The notes under the pieces were generated by a model, which was given only the letters and a program-made list of their open reading frames with translations, had not been told where the DNA came from and ran no database searches. DNA of 64,000 nucleotides. Source: Diploscapter coronatus (Eukaryota; Nematoda; Chromadorea; Rhabditida; Rhabditidae). Location: contig OZ038422.1 of the NCBI GenBank assembly GCA_964036155.1, forward strand, positions 41,687,201 to 41,751,200. Reading direction: 5' to 3'. The position numbers and the translations under genes are program-made. Below are positions 49,101 to 61,469 of the stretch, piece by piece; the first letter of the stretch is position 1, and the number at the start of each line of letters is the position of its first letter.

Positions 49101-52100
49101 ATGAACTTCTGCCAGTTTAAACCTCGTTCACTTGAAAATCTCTCACCCATTTTTTTTTCAAAGAATCATCTCATGAATCGAGTTAGATTTACTGTAGAAA
49201 CAATTTTCACATTTCTATTTTTTTTTTTAATTTTCATAATAAAAATTTGAACATCCGTATTTCAAAATCTGAATTCAAACTATCAAAACGCTGCTCATTT
49301 CCGCAACATCCGATTACGCAAATTTACGGACTACAAATCTCAAATGCTACATTTAGTCGTACGTAAGCACCAAATGCAGGTCGAATTTCGCGTCAGGATT
49401 CCAAAATTAGCTGTGAGAAAGATGGCATCAATTTTCCGCATCGGATTTTTTCAGCGTCTTGCTTTTTATTTTGTCGTTAATTTTGGGGGTGCCAATCCTA
49501 GACAAAGAGATGGCGCAAACCTAAATCTAACCCGAGAAAAATTTAGGCAACTCGGAATTGAAAATTAAGTTGCAAATTTTATGCTTCATTTTTTATATTT
49601 CAAATTTTATTCTACCAAAAACCACGACAATTGCGTCAGCGTTCATTTTGGTCAATTTTTGTACGTCCAAATAAAATAATTTCGTTGTAAAAGTATCTCT
49701 AAAACATTCAGAATCAAACGAGCCTAAAATATTGGACGTTCTATTTTTGTTTGTCTTTTTTCTATTCTTTGACTAGGAAATTAGGAAAATTTATGATCTC
49801 ATAAGATGCACTGTTGGACACTGATATTCCGTGTCATACTAATTTCTTGGGCTTGATTTGATCGTTCTAATAAGAAATTATATGAAAAGTTTGATCGATT
49901 GAATTGAATATTGTGGAGTGTGAGGAAGTAGTATTGCATACTCTTTGCAACTCGCCTTTACACACGCCCCGCCTTTCTTTTCCCTCGCTCGTTTTCTTTT
50001 CGCCTCTTCGAAAAAGTGTAGAGAATAGAGGCGGAGCAGGAGGGAGGCAAGTTGCAAAGATGATTATGCAGTATTACCTCCTCATACTCCGCAATACTTG
50101 GGTTTCTGATTGATCCACAGAATACGCGCACTTGGACTCAATTTGCTATTGATTATTCGGAAACATATTTCAGTTGCTGTTAAATTATTACCTCTTTAAT
50201 TAATTGCTTATAACTACCGTGCGAAATTTATTCTCTTTCGTCTGAATCAAAACAACTCTCAATCCCTACATTCTTCATTCATTTTTCTTATAATAGTTGA
50301 GAGGTTAACACTATTGACCTTCAAAGAATTTCATTCACTGATTCATCCTGAAACATGCACATAAATCCTTAGCTATGCGTGAACTTTATCCAACATGTGT
50401 TTACATCTCGGAAACTCGCAGATCAAACTATGTGCTTCATCATAATTAATTCACAAATTAGGAAAGGCTCCGTCTAATAATAACAAATTAACCTAGTTTA
50501 GAGTAGATTCAAACAAATTCAATAGGTTCGACGCTCCCCGAACTTTTTCATAGGTCCGCCTCCCCAAATTTTGATCTTCAAAGGAATGTTTTGCCTAATC
50601 TACATAGAATATTTGAGTTAGCTTATCTCCTTCAAAAATGTCGATCAAAAAACGTGCCTTTAAAATTGGGTCTGGCCCTCATTTTTCATTTTCAAACCCA
50701 AAAATGCGAATTTTGCAACATTCGCCATTACTCACTTTTCCAAGCGCGACCGTTAAATTAAAATTTCGTCATGGAATAATTCTCCACTGTGACTAATTAT
50801 CCTATTCATTTTGATAATAGATTCTTTACGCTTATTTTTTATTTCGTAAATATTTTCCGAGGTTAATTACGTTAATTGTCATCATTTTCGACGAATTTCG
50901 CTCTGGTCTTTGAAATGATGACACTTCGTGCAATTTTAATGGGCTGGCTGAGCGTAAATTTGCAGGTCGCTTTGCAAATTTAGCATGGCGTTTTGAACTT
51001 CGACAGCCAAAAAAGCACTCTCGCTTACCTAGATCTTTGGAAATTTAAAAATGCCCCCGAAAAAGAAATGAGCCATCGCACACGGGTTTCTTGTTCCATT
51101 CTTTAATACGTGTGCGAGAATAACTCATACGGTGAACTAACTGACTAGGGTTTTGGGCTACCTGACTTTGAGACCTTAGAAAAACGACCCGAGATTTTCG
51201 AAGTCGCTAGCCGGATTATCGAAGAAACTCCCACACCTACCTCCATTTTTAGAAAATCTCACTCTCTCTCGGTTTACACACGTGAAAAAAAACGTCGTTT
51301 AGGTACATTCACAATATGCATTCTTTCACATGGATAATTACGCAAATTTCGAGCACTCGTTCAAAATGTATTGCTGCTGTCGTCAATTCGAGTTGTTTTC
51401 TTCTGTTATTTTTCTAAAAAAAAAATACCTCTTATTTTGAATATTTATTCTGTGATTTCGCCAAAATTTTGTATATTCACCCTGACATTTGGTTAATATA
51501 GCTCTAAATCTGCATACTTCATAGTCAGATTCGTCTAAATTTGTTGGCATTCTCTGGTCCAGCACATGCTATTCACGCCGTTTATGATGGCACATGTTTC
51601 ACCAGATACCAGATATTGAATATGAATTTTAAATTAGCATATTTTTCTATTAGAAACCCCGAATTCTTCTATATATTGGTCCAAAATAGCGTCCGTTAAT
51701 TACTCACATGTATGAGTATTTCACAAATAATACGACGGTGATGCTATCACATCAATAATTCATAGTTTTGCACAGTGAGAGAATTCTGGAATTCCACTGC
51801 CCTAATGTACCCCTACCCCACTTCCTTACTATTATCCTTTACTCTTCAAGCAAATTACCCATACATGGTTGGAAATGTTTGGACCCAGAGAATTCATCCG
51901 TAGACTAGTAATTGGAATAATTCATCGGCACAATTAATATAAATCTAATAGTGAAATTTATATTATTTTTACCACCATTTTACTCCCCATCGTTTTGGTA
52001 TGTTGAAATAGTTTCTCTTGAGTTTATGAACTAATTAAGTCAACATTTTATATGAAAAGGACGTTTTTTTTCTCGTTATTTCTCAACATTTAACTTCTGA

Positions 52101-55100
52101 TAATTTCGCGAAATAATTCATTACCGAAGTTTAGAGCTTCCGATTGTATGACTAGTTCATAGAAATTCTCAGTCTCGTCGAAGTCAACCATAGAAAAATC
52201 CTGACTATAAATCTGAATTACTCATTCGCTTTTCGGATTTTCATCAACTTTCCGTTCTTACCATTTGTGTTATTTTGTATTTTGAAAGAAGATGCAAAAT
52301 CTCCCCCCATTGCACCCCCGACTTTTAATTTCCTTTTGAATTTTTGCTTAGCCTTTAAAACAACACATGTGACCTGCAAAAATACGATTTTTTCAACGAA
52401 GTTTTTTTTTCATACATTTTGATATTTCCAATATTGCTTATCTCGCGGTGAAGATAGAGGGAGACAAAAGCTACCGAAAGTCCAAAATTTTCGGCCAAGA
52501 TTCAGAAGTTCTCAAATCTAACCGATCACCGAGTTTCGATGATCGTACATGTTTGATATGAGCATTTCCTTATCTGAGAAACCCCTTTGATAAAAACAGA
52601 CCATAAAGCCTAATTCAGAATAAAACCATTATTTCGCTTTCTTATCAGGCATTATCGTATCTGCAAATTCCTCTTTGAAAAAAGTCAAATTTTCTCGTGT
52701 GTGTTTGTGGCGTATAAGCATAATAATAATAATTCCATATATTTGTAAGCATAGATTTTGCATCTTATTTTTAGCCTTATTACACATTCCATTCGTCACT
52801 ATCTTTGAACTACAGTATCTTCGCTATTTTGTTATTTTCTCTCAATTTCTTCATTATGTCATAATTTTATATTGACCTGTCTACTTGCAAAGCAAGATAC
52901 TGTATCTTCGAGTTAGGGAAAATTTTGCTAACTATATTCAGGAAATTTCATCCACTACTTCTCATTCTTGGCTTGCAAGTTTGCAGCGGCCACACCTAAT
53001 TCTGACGATCACTCCTCGTTCAGACTATTTTAGTCTATATGGACTCTCAATTGTAGTCGTCATGTGTCTGCAAAAAGACGCTCCTCAGCACACTTTTACA
53101 CCCATTTTATGCGTTCTGATAGCGTCAGAACTTTTATTAACTCAGGAAAGAAATGCGTAAAATTTGAAGACAACTGAATCTGGCTACGATAAGTTGCAAG
53201 AATAACAAAAATTGCCTTATGTTTAATTTTTGACAAGCTAGTCTCCTTCTTGAGTTAATATACGGACGCCCAAAACCTTCTAAAATACGCCGTCGATAGA
53301 GACGCTGTTCTCGAGAAAGGTCGCGCGACTTTTACGCGATTTCTGGATTTCTGCGGTATCTCGTTCTTATCGAGTAAGCCTTGGGAAACTAATCTCCCAT
53401 AACTCTTCTTCCTATATTAAACTGTTACTAACACAAACTACCCATGCCGTAAATTTCAGCGATATTTTCCTGAACGACTAACCATTTGCGGACGACCACC
53501 CCTGTTCTTGAGCATATTTCAGTCATTCTCTGGGTGATTTATCATTACTCCCTGTCTAAATTCCACATTTCAATGTTTCAATTTCAATTCTCGAGTCCGG
53601 TCCGTCAAAACGTGACATCTCAAGTCGACATTTTCGCTATAGCACATTCTCATTCCGAGCCATAATGGGCTAGAGAGCGGGTTTCTAGGTTTGGGCGCAT
53701 GATTATGAGGGGGGAGAGGGTTGTGTTAACCCACGCAATTTTTCTAACTAATCTATTTTTTCATGTTTTGGCACCTATAACATTTGGCTAACACTAATGA
53801 CTTACAAATGCACGAATTAGAAATCTTTGTGGATGCAAATGTTTCAATTTGAGTAAGGTTGTGCGATGTTCATTTTTATGGCTAGCCCTGAGATTGCTAG
53901 CTAAGCGAGCTATAAATTCGAAAAAAAAATCTCATAATATCCTACCCGCCATTTTAAAAATCGCCCCATTTAATTCCTCTCGTCACTATTCATCTTTTTT
54001 TACTCAGATGAGACATGATTTTGCCCCGATAAATCTCAGTAATCGTGTTAAAATTTGCACATGCCTAGTGGATTAGAAGAACCATAAATTAGTCACAAAA
54101 TTTTGCATGGCTTTGAATGATTAGTTGCTATTTACAAACATTACCTTAAAATTTCATTATTTTGCTGAATTCATACAACTTGCACCTCTCAAAGCCTTTC
54201 TAGTTTGAGTCATATGAGGGGTAAATCGGGTTGAACTTTGTACGTATCATCGAAAAATTTTGCATCCAACCAGAATAATTCCTAGCCTATGTAACATATG
54301 ATGATGTCGTAGCCTCCTTTTTATGCCCTCAAGGCTATAAAATTTTTGGAAGTTGCCTAACTCTTGGTCTATTTGCAATCTAACATTCAATTCTATATAT
54401 TGGATAATAAACTTAAAGTCGCATTTATTATTATCTAAGCAAATTTGCCATAATTTCATTTCCAAAGTCAAAATCCAATCCTTAACTTATTAGGACAATA
54501 TCTAACAGGAGGTCTAACAATTTTTATACGGCATGTAAACCTCAAAAATTTCTACAAGTCCTCAAAATTTTGAAAAAAAAATCTGCTTTTGCTAAATTTT
54601 TGCCAAAGTTCTTGCGTGCTGTTTCCTGATCCAAGGGCTGGTGCTAGAACTCTTGCAAACCTTCCAGGTAAGTGGCCAAAAGGAGTCCCTTTCAAAAATC
54701 ATTGGTACAAGACTATGAGAAATACCTAGGTTTCATTTGAAAAACGACCCAAAAATTCGAGGCGGATAATTTACGATTTCACTCACTTCGAAATCATTTT
54801 TTTTCGGATGTCTACTACTGTTGCAGAATTCCGACACGACTTAGATTTACCTATTGGAAAGGCTGATTTGATTCTTAGATGCCTATATCAATTGTCATTG
54901 TTTGAGTTGCCGTTTATATCTTGTATTTCTAACCCGGGATGTTTTAGTTTTTGATTCGGTAAAAAGTCTCGTGACTTTCGAATTCTCAGAGTAAAACCGG
55001 GGATTTCCGAGTCCAAATGATCGAATTATCAGCAATTCCTTAGGACGGAATTGCGTTAAATCGTCAATCTTTGGCTTAACACATGGGTGGCGTTAACATT

Positions 55101-56551
55101 CACTTACCAATTTTATATTGCCTATTTACGCATTTTTAATTTTCCATATATCTAAATCTAACTGATTCGATAATATCTTCATTAAATTTAGAAATCACTC
55201 CTTGGTTGCAAAAACCTTTTTTATTTTTATAGATCATGGTAAATATTTTCGATCATATTCTCATGCTAGATTCGGAATTTCGAATTTGAGCATATTTAAA
55301 TATTTGGGATATTTCTTGGAATACGGTAATTTCGTATAGCCGTCTGATATCATAAATTGGTCTGTTTGGCATTTTTCGCGAGGGTTAACGTTTTTCCCAC
55401 GCTCATTAGATGGATGCGCTCGTTAAGTTTGCGGATTTTCGCAAAACTAGCCTATTTTTATGAACATTCACGGAAAAATACGACGCTTGGAAAATTAGTC
55501 AATTAAATATGAACAGATTTCCGAGAAACGTATTTATCTGCAGGTAAACATACTTGTGCAAGCTTTATAGTTTCATTGTCACTGTAAATAATTTGCAAAT
55601 TTTATTAATTCCACAATATTTTATCTGAGAATCATTGAACTATGATGAATTAGATTAATTTGTGGCATTTTTGCAATCTTACAATTAGATTTCAATGATA
55701 GATTATTCAACCTTGCTCTTTCTATGAATCTGAGAAATTTATCAAAGTACGTACATTTCAAGTTAGACAATTTTTCAAGTATTATTTTGTAAAATATGGA
55801 CTGATTATCTTAGCAATTACGCTATCATATCATCATTAAGAATTCTTAAAAAAGACAAAACGTTCTACGCAATTAACTCGTAAAATCACTGAAATATACC
55901 CTAATTTTAGCAGAATCGTTTCAAAAATCGTTAATTTTCGATCCCAACACATAATTTTTAACCCTCGTTTTACGTCAAATATCAGTGATAATTAGATTAC
56001 AGAATTATCGACGACTATTAGAGCTTCTTGTTTTCCGAAATTCAATTTGCAGACCCACAACCCACGTGTTAGTAATTGACAATTTATGCCGTAAAATTTT
56101 CAATTAACTTGCGCGATTTGTAGAGTTATAGTAGAATAGCCTGATAATATTTACTATAAGTCCGGAATATATTTAGGCATCTATTTATCGTAATACACAT
56201 TTCTAAAATTACTAATCTCTCCTACGTGAAAATTTTGTAACTTCACCACTCATGCTTCGGCGTTTTAATTATTCCAGATAAAAATCACGTTTTACTGAAT
56301 TTTTCATGTCGCCACTCGATTTCTTAAATTGGTTTATTCAAAAAAATTGTCCTTAAGAATTTTCCTTTAAGATTTTTTCATACAACATGAAATTCCTTAT
56401 AACCTCTATTTCATGCAGCCCACGCCAATATATCTCATCTTTCCCGTCGATTTTTGTCGAGAATTCAGAATTGAGCACCTTAAGAATAGCGTCATATATA
56501 TTAGCTTCTAATACCAGTCCAATAAATATTTAAATTTCAGGTAATAAAATT
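46170..56551. other. Gene-poor 10 kb
   Basis: Apart from an inverted-repeat element at 49907-50099, I see no supported gene. Weak coding-like stretches are an open frame of about 46 codons at 53272-53415 (contains NLLKYAVDRDAVLEKGRATF) and 54602-54665, which ends in a strong donor CCAG/GTAAGT. Neither could be joined to a start or other exons. Confidence 0.45.
49907..50099. mobile_element. MITE with about 50-base terminal inverted repeats
   Basis: The left end AATATTGTGGAGTGTGAGGA and on to TTTGCAACTCGCC is matched by the complement of the right end, AAGTATTGCGGAGTATGAGG to TTTGCAACTTGCC. Between the arms are pyrimidine- and purine-rich halves that also partly pair. 193 bases, no coding capacity, no clear target duplication. 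Confidence 0.75.
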
Positions 56552-57192
56552 ATGTTGCAAACGCTAATTGCGACATTGTTATTAGTCTACTTTATTGGAT
56601 ATTTCGTAGATGCTTTATATTTGGTGAGTCATTATTTGAAACTAAAACTAAAGGGTCAGATTTTTGTATTTGTTACATTTTTAGCCGGAGACTTTTTTTT
56701 TAAATTAGATTAAAGACTACAATATTTTGAATTAAAATATTTCTATATTTCCTTTTAAATCAATTAAATTTAATATCAGAGAGTAAGGAAAACTTTTGAC
56801 ATTTTTAGCATCTGAACTTAAAAATTAACATTTGTCTAATGTTTAAAACTATTTGAATTTCAGAAAGATACACTATGGAGGCATACAAGCGGTTCGCGAC
56901 CTTTAGCTTCATATGGTGATAATTCGAATTCGTTGCAGCTATTAGCGTATATACCGAGAAGGACACTTCGACAAGGTAAATATACCCAAGTTTATCAACT
57001 CTGAATTCAGATCCTTCTAATCAAATCAGAACTTTGAAATGTCGCAATTTTAGCAACATGTTCAGTAGAAAATAGAAATAAATATGATCATACATTAAAA
57101 TTCCGCTACTAATGTGTGCTCTGATAATCAACTTTCCAGGTGTTCGGAATACAGATTCCGGATTTAGGGGTCAAGCAAATGTTCAATTCTGA
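56552..57192 (+). CDS. Small single-pass membrane protein
   Basis: Exons 56552-56623, 56864-56975 and 57140-57192 have consensus splice sites and matching phases and give 78 residues. The first exon is almost wholly a hydrophobic span (LIATLLLVYFIGYFV), uncleaved-anchor-like. It is followed by a polar, basic tail with KDTLWRHTSG, then YIPRRTLRQG and a C-terminal NVQF. The ATG lies 11 bases after AAATTTCAG, a likely trans-splice acceptor. No family is recognised. A short N-anchored protein of this layout could sit in an organelle or the secretory pathway, but nothing here proves which. The exons are individually too short for simple open-frame searches, so it would easily be missed. Confidence 0.6.
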
Positions 57193-59248
57193 ATTCAATT
57201 CGTTTTTCGATTTATACTCCGAACACCCCACTGATTAATTCAATTTTATTTTATTCGAATATACTTATTTGAGAATTTGATTTTCAGTAGTTGATTATCA
57301 ACCTCTACCGTGCCGATGGAAATTATGCGCTAGTTATCACTGATCACCAAGACTTTTCGCAAAAAATCACCATCTTTCAACAAAACGGATTCCAACGAAT
57401 TCAATTTCACGTATTTCAAAAGCTAGGGTTTTGTTTCTCTTCTTGTTTGTTATCTTTATTTATTTTTATTTATTATTTCTTTGTCAACATTTTTGTACAT
57501 TTCGTATTGCTAGAATGGTATCGTCGGTACGTATTGCCAGATTCAGAGAATTAGTTTATAACAAAAATTGTTCGTCTTCGTATGCCCAACTTAGTCTCGA
57601 ATCATTAATTAATTGATTTATTGATTTAAATGACCAATTAACTCATCTAATTAACGAGATAATTAGCCATATGAATGCTGAAACGCATAACATGATTACT
57701 AAAATAAATAAATCTCTTGATGTGTTACCTTTCGCTAAAATTTCATTCCATACACATTTGGCATTGATTTGTGTTCAATGAAAGATTTCTCATTGTTGTG
57801 TATTGAAAATGAATAATAATAAACGCAGAAAAATGAGAAAAAATCGAGAGAATAAGCTAATTTTGTATCACCAGATAGCTAAGTTCATGAGAAGAAACCA
57901 AAAATCGAAAATATTCTTTCAGAAACATACCTAAGAAATTAGATAAATAGGTAAAAGTTCGAGTTAGCAAAATGATAACCTTGAGAGATAAAAATAATAT
58001 CGTTTGAAAGTCGATATTTTTAGAAAAAAAACATGAGAAGTTTTCAAATAGATTACCTCTACTATATAATTTTGTAGTTACCCTTTTTAATTCCAATTTT
58101 CATTTTAGGAATAGCGAAGATAAGAGACGAGCCAGGATTTTATATCAGATTAAAATTTTTAAAATAAAAATTGAGAAAGATAAAGAGTGAGCGAAGGGCC
58201 TGGGTTAGAAGGCACTGAGTGAGACTTTGACGGATCAGCTGCAAATTAAAAATTTAAAAAATTCTTTACAAGTCTTCATTTTTTTTAAAATATTTCTGAT
58301 TATTTAACTTCTATTCATGATGGACTGTTGTACCTTTCCTTGTAACTTAAAATTTGTTTAAATTTTCGAACCGAAAAAGCACAAAATTGTGACCTTCAAA
58401 ATGAACACATTTTCACTACAAATTCAGCTTGTAGGCAAAAATTATGCGCTGGTTTTTTTCACAGAACCATTTTATCAGATATATCGTCGATCTAGATAGG
58501 ATTTTTTTTGTTTAAACACTCGGAGTTTGAAGGGCACTTCCTTCCTAAATTATTGATTTCCAACTCACGATTTTTTATCAAAGACGCATTTTTGCAAAGG
58601 ACGAAGCTTGAGAACTGCCCAATCTCTACTAAGATTCTGTGATAAGACGGAGATTGCGCAGCGGTAGGTGAAAAAGGAGAGGGATCGTTGTGTAATCGCC
58701 GTGTTGCTCTCGTGTTACCCCCGCACTATTGCCGCAGTTCCTCTTCCAATCGTCGCCTTCTACAAGGCTCAGATGCGCGTTGAACACGTTTGCTGTTTGG
58801 TGATTTTTCTATTTTTTTCGTTTCTCATTTTTTCATCGAATTTAGCATAATCACATTGATTGAAGCTCTTCTGAATAGGCTATACGTATATTCTTCATCT
58901 TCCCGCTTGCCTTCCACATAGTCCGCAAACATTCTCATTTTCATACAATTTTGAAGATTCTTATGGCTTATTTTTAACTAATTGTTGTACGGGGATGAGT
59001 TGGCATTCTTTCATCATAAGGTTGCACTACAAATTACAAACGTTTTGAGGATTTATCAAAACTTCAAAAATATTTCGTCGGCGAATGCTAATGGACCCAA
59101 TGGTCATCATTACTTATCAATAACCCATAGAACCTTTTTCTTAGAAAGAGCTTAATTATTATAGCCCGTTATGACGCGATTTTTTTTTTTAAAGTTTCAC
59201 CTGATAAGGTTTGAAGACACATCCAGGGGATGTCGTTTGGCACCTTTA
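57193..59248. other. Intergenic between two small membrane-protein genes
   Basis: No supported gene. A possible exon on the complement near 58165-58240 follows TTTGCAG but its frame is ambiguous. A GC-richer patch at 58610-58790 holds a 60-codon frame without supporting signals. Confidence 0.4.
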
Positions 59249-59655
59249 CTAATTCTTGGAGCCGTGGGAAACGGGGCCCTCAAAATGTCTGTACATGGCG
59301 CGATAGGCGAGATAGACGGTCACGACGGCTAAAATTTGATATTATTGACCATCTTCAATTGTTTCCATTTTGGTTAGAACCTATTTTGAAGAGGTCAGAC
59401 TTCAAACAGTAAATGATGCAATACTATTGAAATCGCGAAATTTTATCGAGCTGTTTTGGAAAAAACATTGTTTTCTTTAATTTTTTCCTCCAATCTAATG
59501 AATGACTTACCCAGAATGCAGACCACGGTCCAAAGTAACGATTTCTTGAACTTGCAGGTCACCTTCTGGTTCTGGCCATTTTCCTGGTTTTGACCACTTT
59601 CTACATCCTCCGATACTTCAGTAACAATTAGAGATTTTGTGTTCTCGTTCGCCAT
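59249..59655 (-). CDS. Small single-pass membrane protein with acidic N-terminus
   Basis: Exons on the complement, 59511-59655 and 59249-59328, join with GT-AG sites and matching phase to give 74 residues. The N-terminal half is polar and Gln/Asn-rich (SGQNQENGQNQK). KFKK then leads into one transmembrane span built across the splice junction, LLWTVVCILAVVTVYLAY. A short basic, His-containing C-terminal tail RAMYRHFEGPVSHGSKN ends at TAG. Positive charges lie on both sides of the span, so topology is unclear. The ATG is 19 bases after AATTTAG, a possible trans-splice acceptor. The intron is 182 bases. No family is recognised. Reconstruction of the span across the junction is good evidence that the gene is real. 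Confidence 0.65.
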
Positions 59656-59674
59656 TGGTCGTCGTTTGTTTGAG

Positions 59675-59869
59675 CTAAATTACCTTATTTATTTCTAAAA
59701 GATAGAAAAAAATATAATCTTTGACGTCGATTGTTTGTAGGGGTAATTGCAAGGTGCTGGCCCGTGGGCCTTCCGTCGTCCAGGTATAAGTTACATTCGA
59801 TGGACTAACGAAATTGGTCATATTAGAATTATAGCTAGCCCAATTATGTAATTGAGGTAAATAAGACAT
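59675..59869 (-). other. Open frame just upstream of the 74-residue gene
   Basis: On the complement 64 codons start MSYLPQLHNWASYN and include two N-glycosylation sequons (NMT, NVT). The last part (after QTIDVK) reads like a translated intron. In the same frame, upstream, MNHGQASNFD is followed by one TGA before the MSYL start. The frame cannot be spliced in phase to the 74-residue gene. It may be a separate exon, an upstream ORF or chance. Confidence 0.3.
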
Positions 59870-61386
59870 AATTCAATCGAAGTTTGAAGCTTGACCATGA
59901 TTCATGGTAGATGTGATGAGGAGGTTGTGAAATTTAGGCGCGTTTCAAAAAGTTTCAAGAAGATAAGGCGAATTTACGGAATTAATGTTAGCATGGGTCC
60001 CAAGGCAACAATTGACATAATTATCGTTAATTAAAATCGATAACTACAAGTATAACTCCTCAATTGAACTCTTTCGCTTTTCTCATCTCAAATTAGAGCA
60101 GCCTAAAATTTTCTAGTCTATCGCGATAGGATTTTTTCAGGATGACTATCAATTTTGCATAATATGATGATAATTCAATTGATAGCTAGTGCAGGGTTGT
60201 ACACAAATTTTTTTTAGAATAAAATTAAGAATTTGTCTTTAGATTATGATAAGTTCGCAAAAGAATAGAAATACCCTTTAGAAAATATGTTTCAAAATAG
60301 TGAAGGTCCAGATATTCATTGTTTATTGCAACTAATTGAGATATGATGGTGGGAACTTAAAATACATTTTAAAAATAAGATTTTGAATCTTGAACTTCAT
60401 CTATTTACGAATTTAAAGCGAATCAGGAAAGGAAAATGCATAAATACTAACAATAAGGAGAAACTAGCGGCCTACAGGCAGTATAAATGGGAAAGATTAC
60501 TGTAACTCGAAATGAGAGTGTGGTATGCTGACAGACATAAGGGGAAAGGAGAGGAGATGAAAGGAGAGGAGGTGAAAGGAGAGGAGATGCTGAGAAATGG
60601 TAAATTATTGTGAATTGAAGATAAGCCGATATTCATCCCGCAAATTAAACATTGAATGAAGTCGTGGCAAAATTGAGTCACGTGGACAAATACAAATGAC
60701 GTGTTTGTCAACGATATCATCATTAGTATTAATTTTTATCTAAGCAATATTATTTCTTAAACTCTTTATTTGCCACCCTCTACGATCTATTCCTAAACTT
60801 TCTATCATGGAATGAGAAGAAAAGAGTTTGAAAATTTGAGAGTGAGAAAAAGAAGCAGAAAAATCGAACCACTTTTGTTTACAGCTTCAATATTCAAAAG
60901 ATGGAATCATCCTTTATTTGAATTTGAAAATTGTCTAAGAAAAATTAGGAATTTATAAATTATAATAGGGACTTTGAAAGTTTTTCGATTCGAAATAGGA
61001 AATGCTTACATGTGTAAGAGCGATCGATAAAGTGTCAGAGAATATCAGGAAGTATCGATTTATGAGTAATCGAAATTAAGTGTGTCGTAAGACAGGATAT
61101 GATGAATTTCAGATCATGTCCTTAATGTTAAATATATTTAAATATTAGATTTTTAAATAAAGATTTTGAAATCAATAGTGTACAACTTCATCGTGATGCA
61201 ATTCTTGAATTGAGGAGATCAAGTTCCTTGAAAATTATGTTGCTGAGCTCAGTTATAATTATCATTCGAATCAATACATCAAATCAATAATATACAATTT
61301 CGTATTATCCAAAATGTTCCACGAGAAAATCAACCTCCTTATTAAGAAAATAAATTAATTCAATAATAGTATAGATCAAAATTCGT
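59870..61386. other. Intergenic
   Basis: No gene seen. A 15-base tandem repeat, AAAGGAGAGGAGATG in three copies, lies at 60545-60589; the middle copy has one change. Confidence 0.5.
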
Positions 61387-61469
61387 CTATATATGTTCCA
61401 CGGATTCGATTGCTCGAGCAGCCACATAAGCAGTAGCTCCATCGGTTGACGCTTCGGGTTGGGATCGCT
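61387..61469 (-). other. Possible terminal exon of a complement-strand gene
   Basis: On the complement TATTTTCAG is followed by 83 bases, much richer in G and C than the flanks. With two bases of split codon they read RSQPEASTDGATAYVAA then RAIESVEHI and a TAG stop. Alanine-rich, non-repetitive composition looks coding. The upstream exons would lie at 61.5-64 kb or beyond; I could not identify them. Confidence 0.35.

Noticed and set aside
60545..60589. CRISPR-like repeats
   Set aside because: A simple 15-base tandem repeat with no spacers in a eukaryotic genome.
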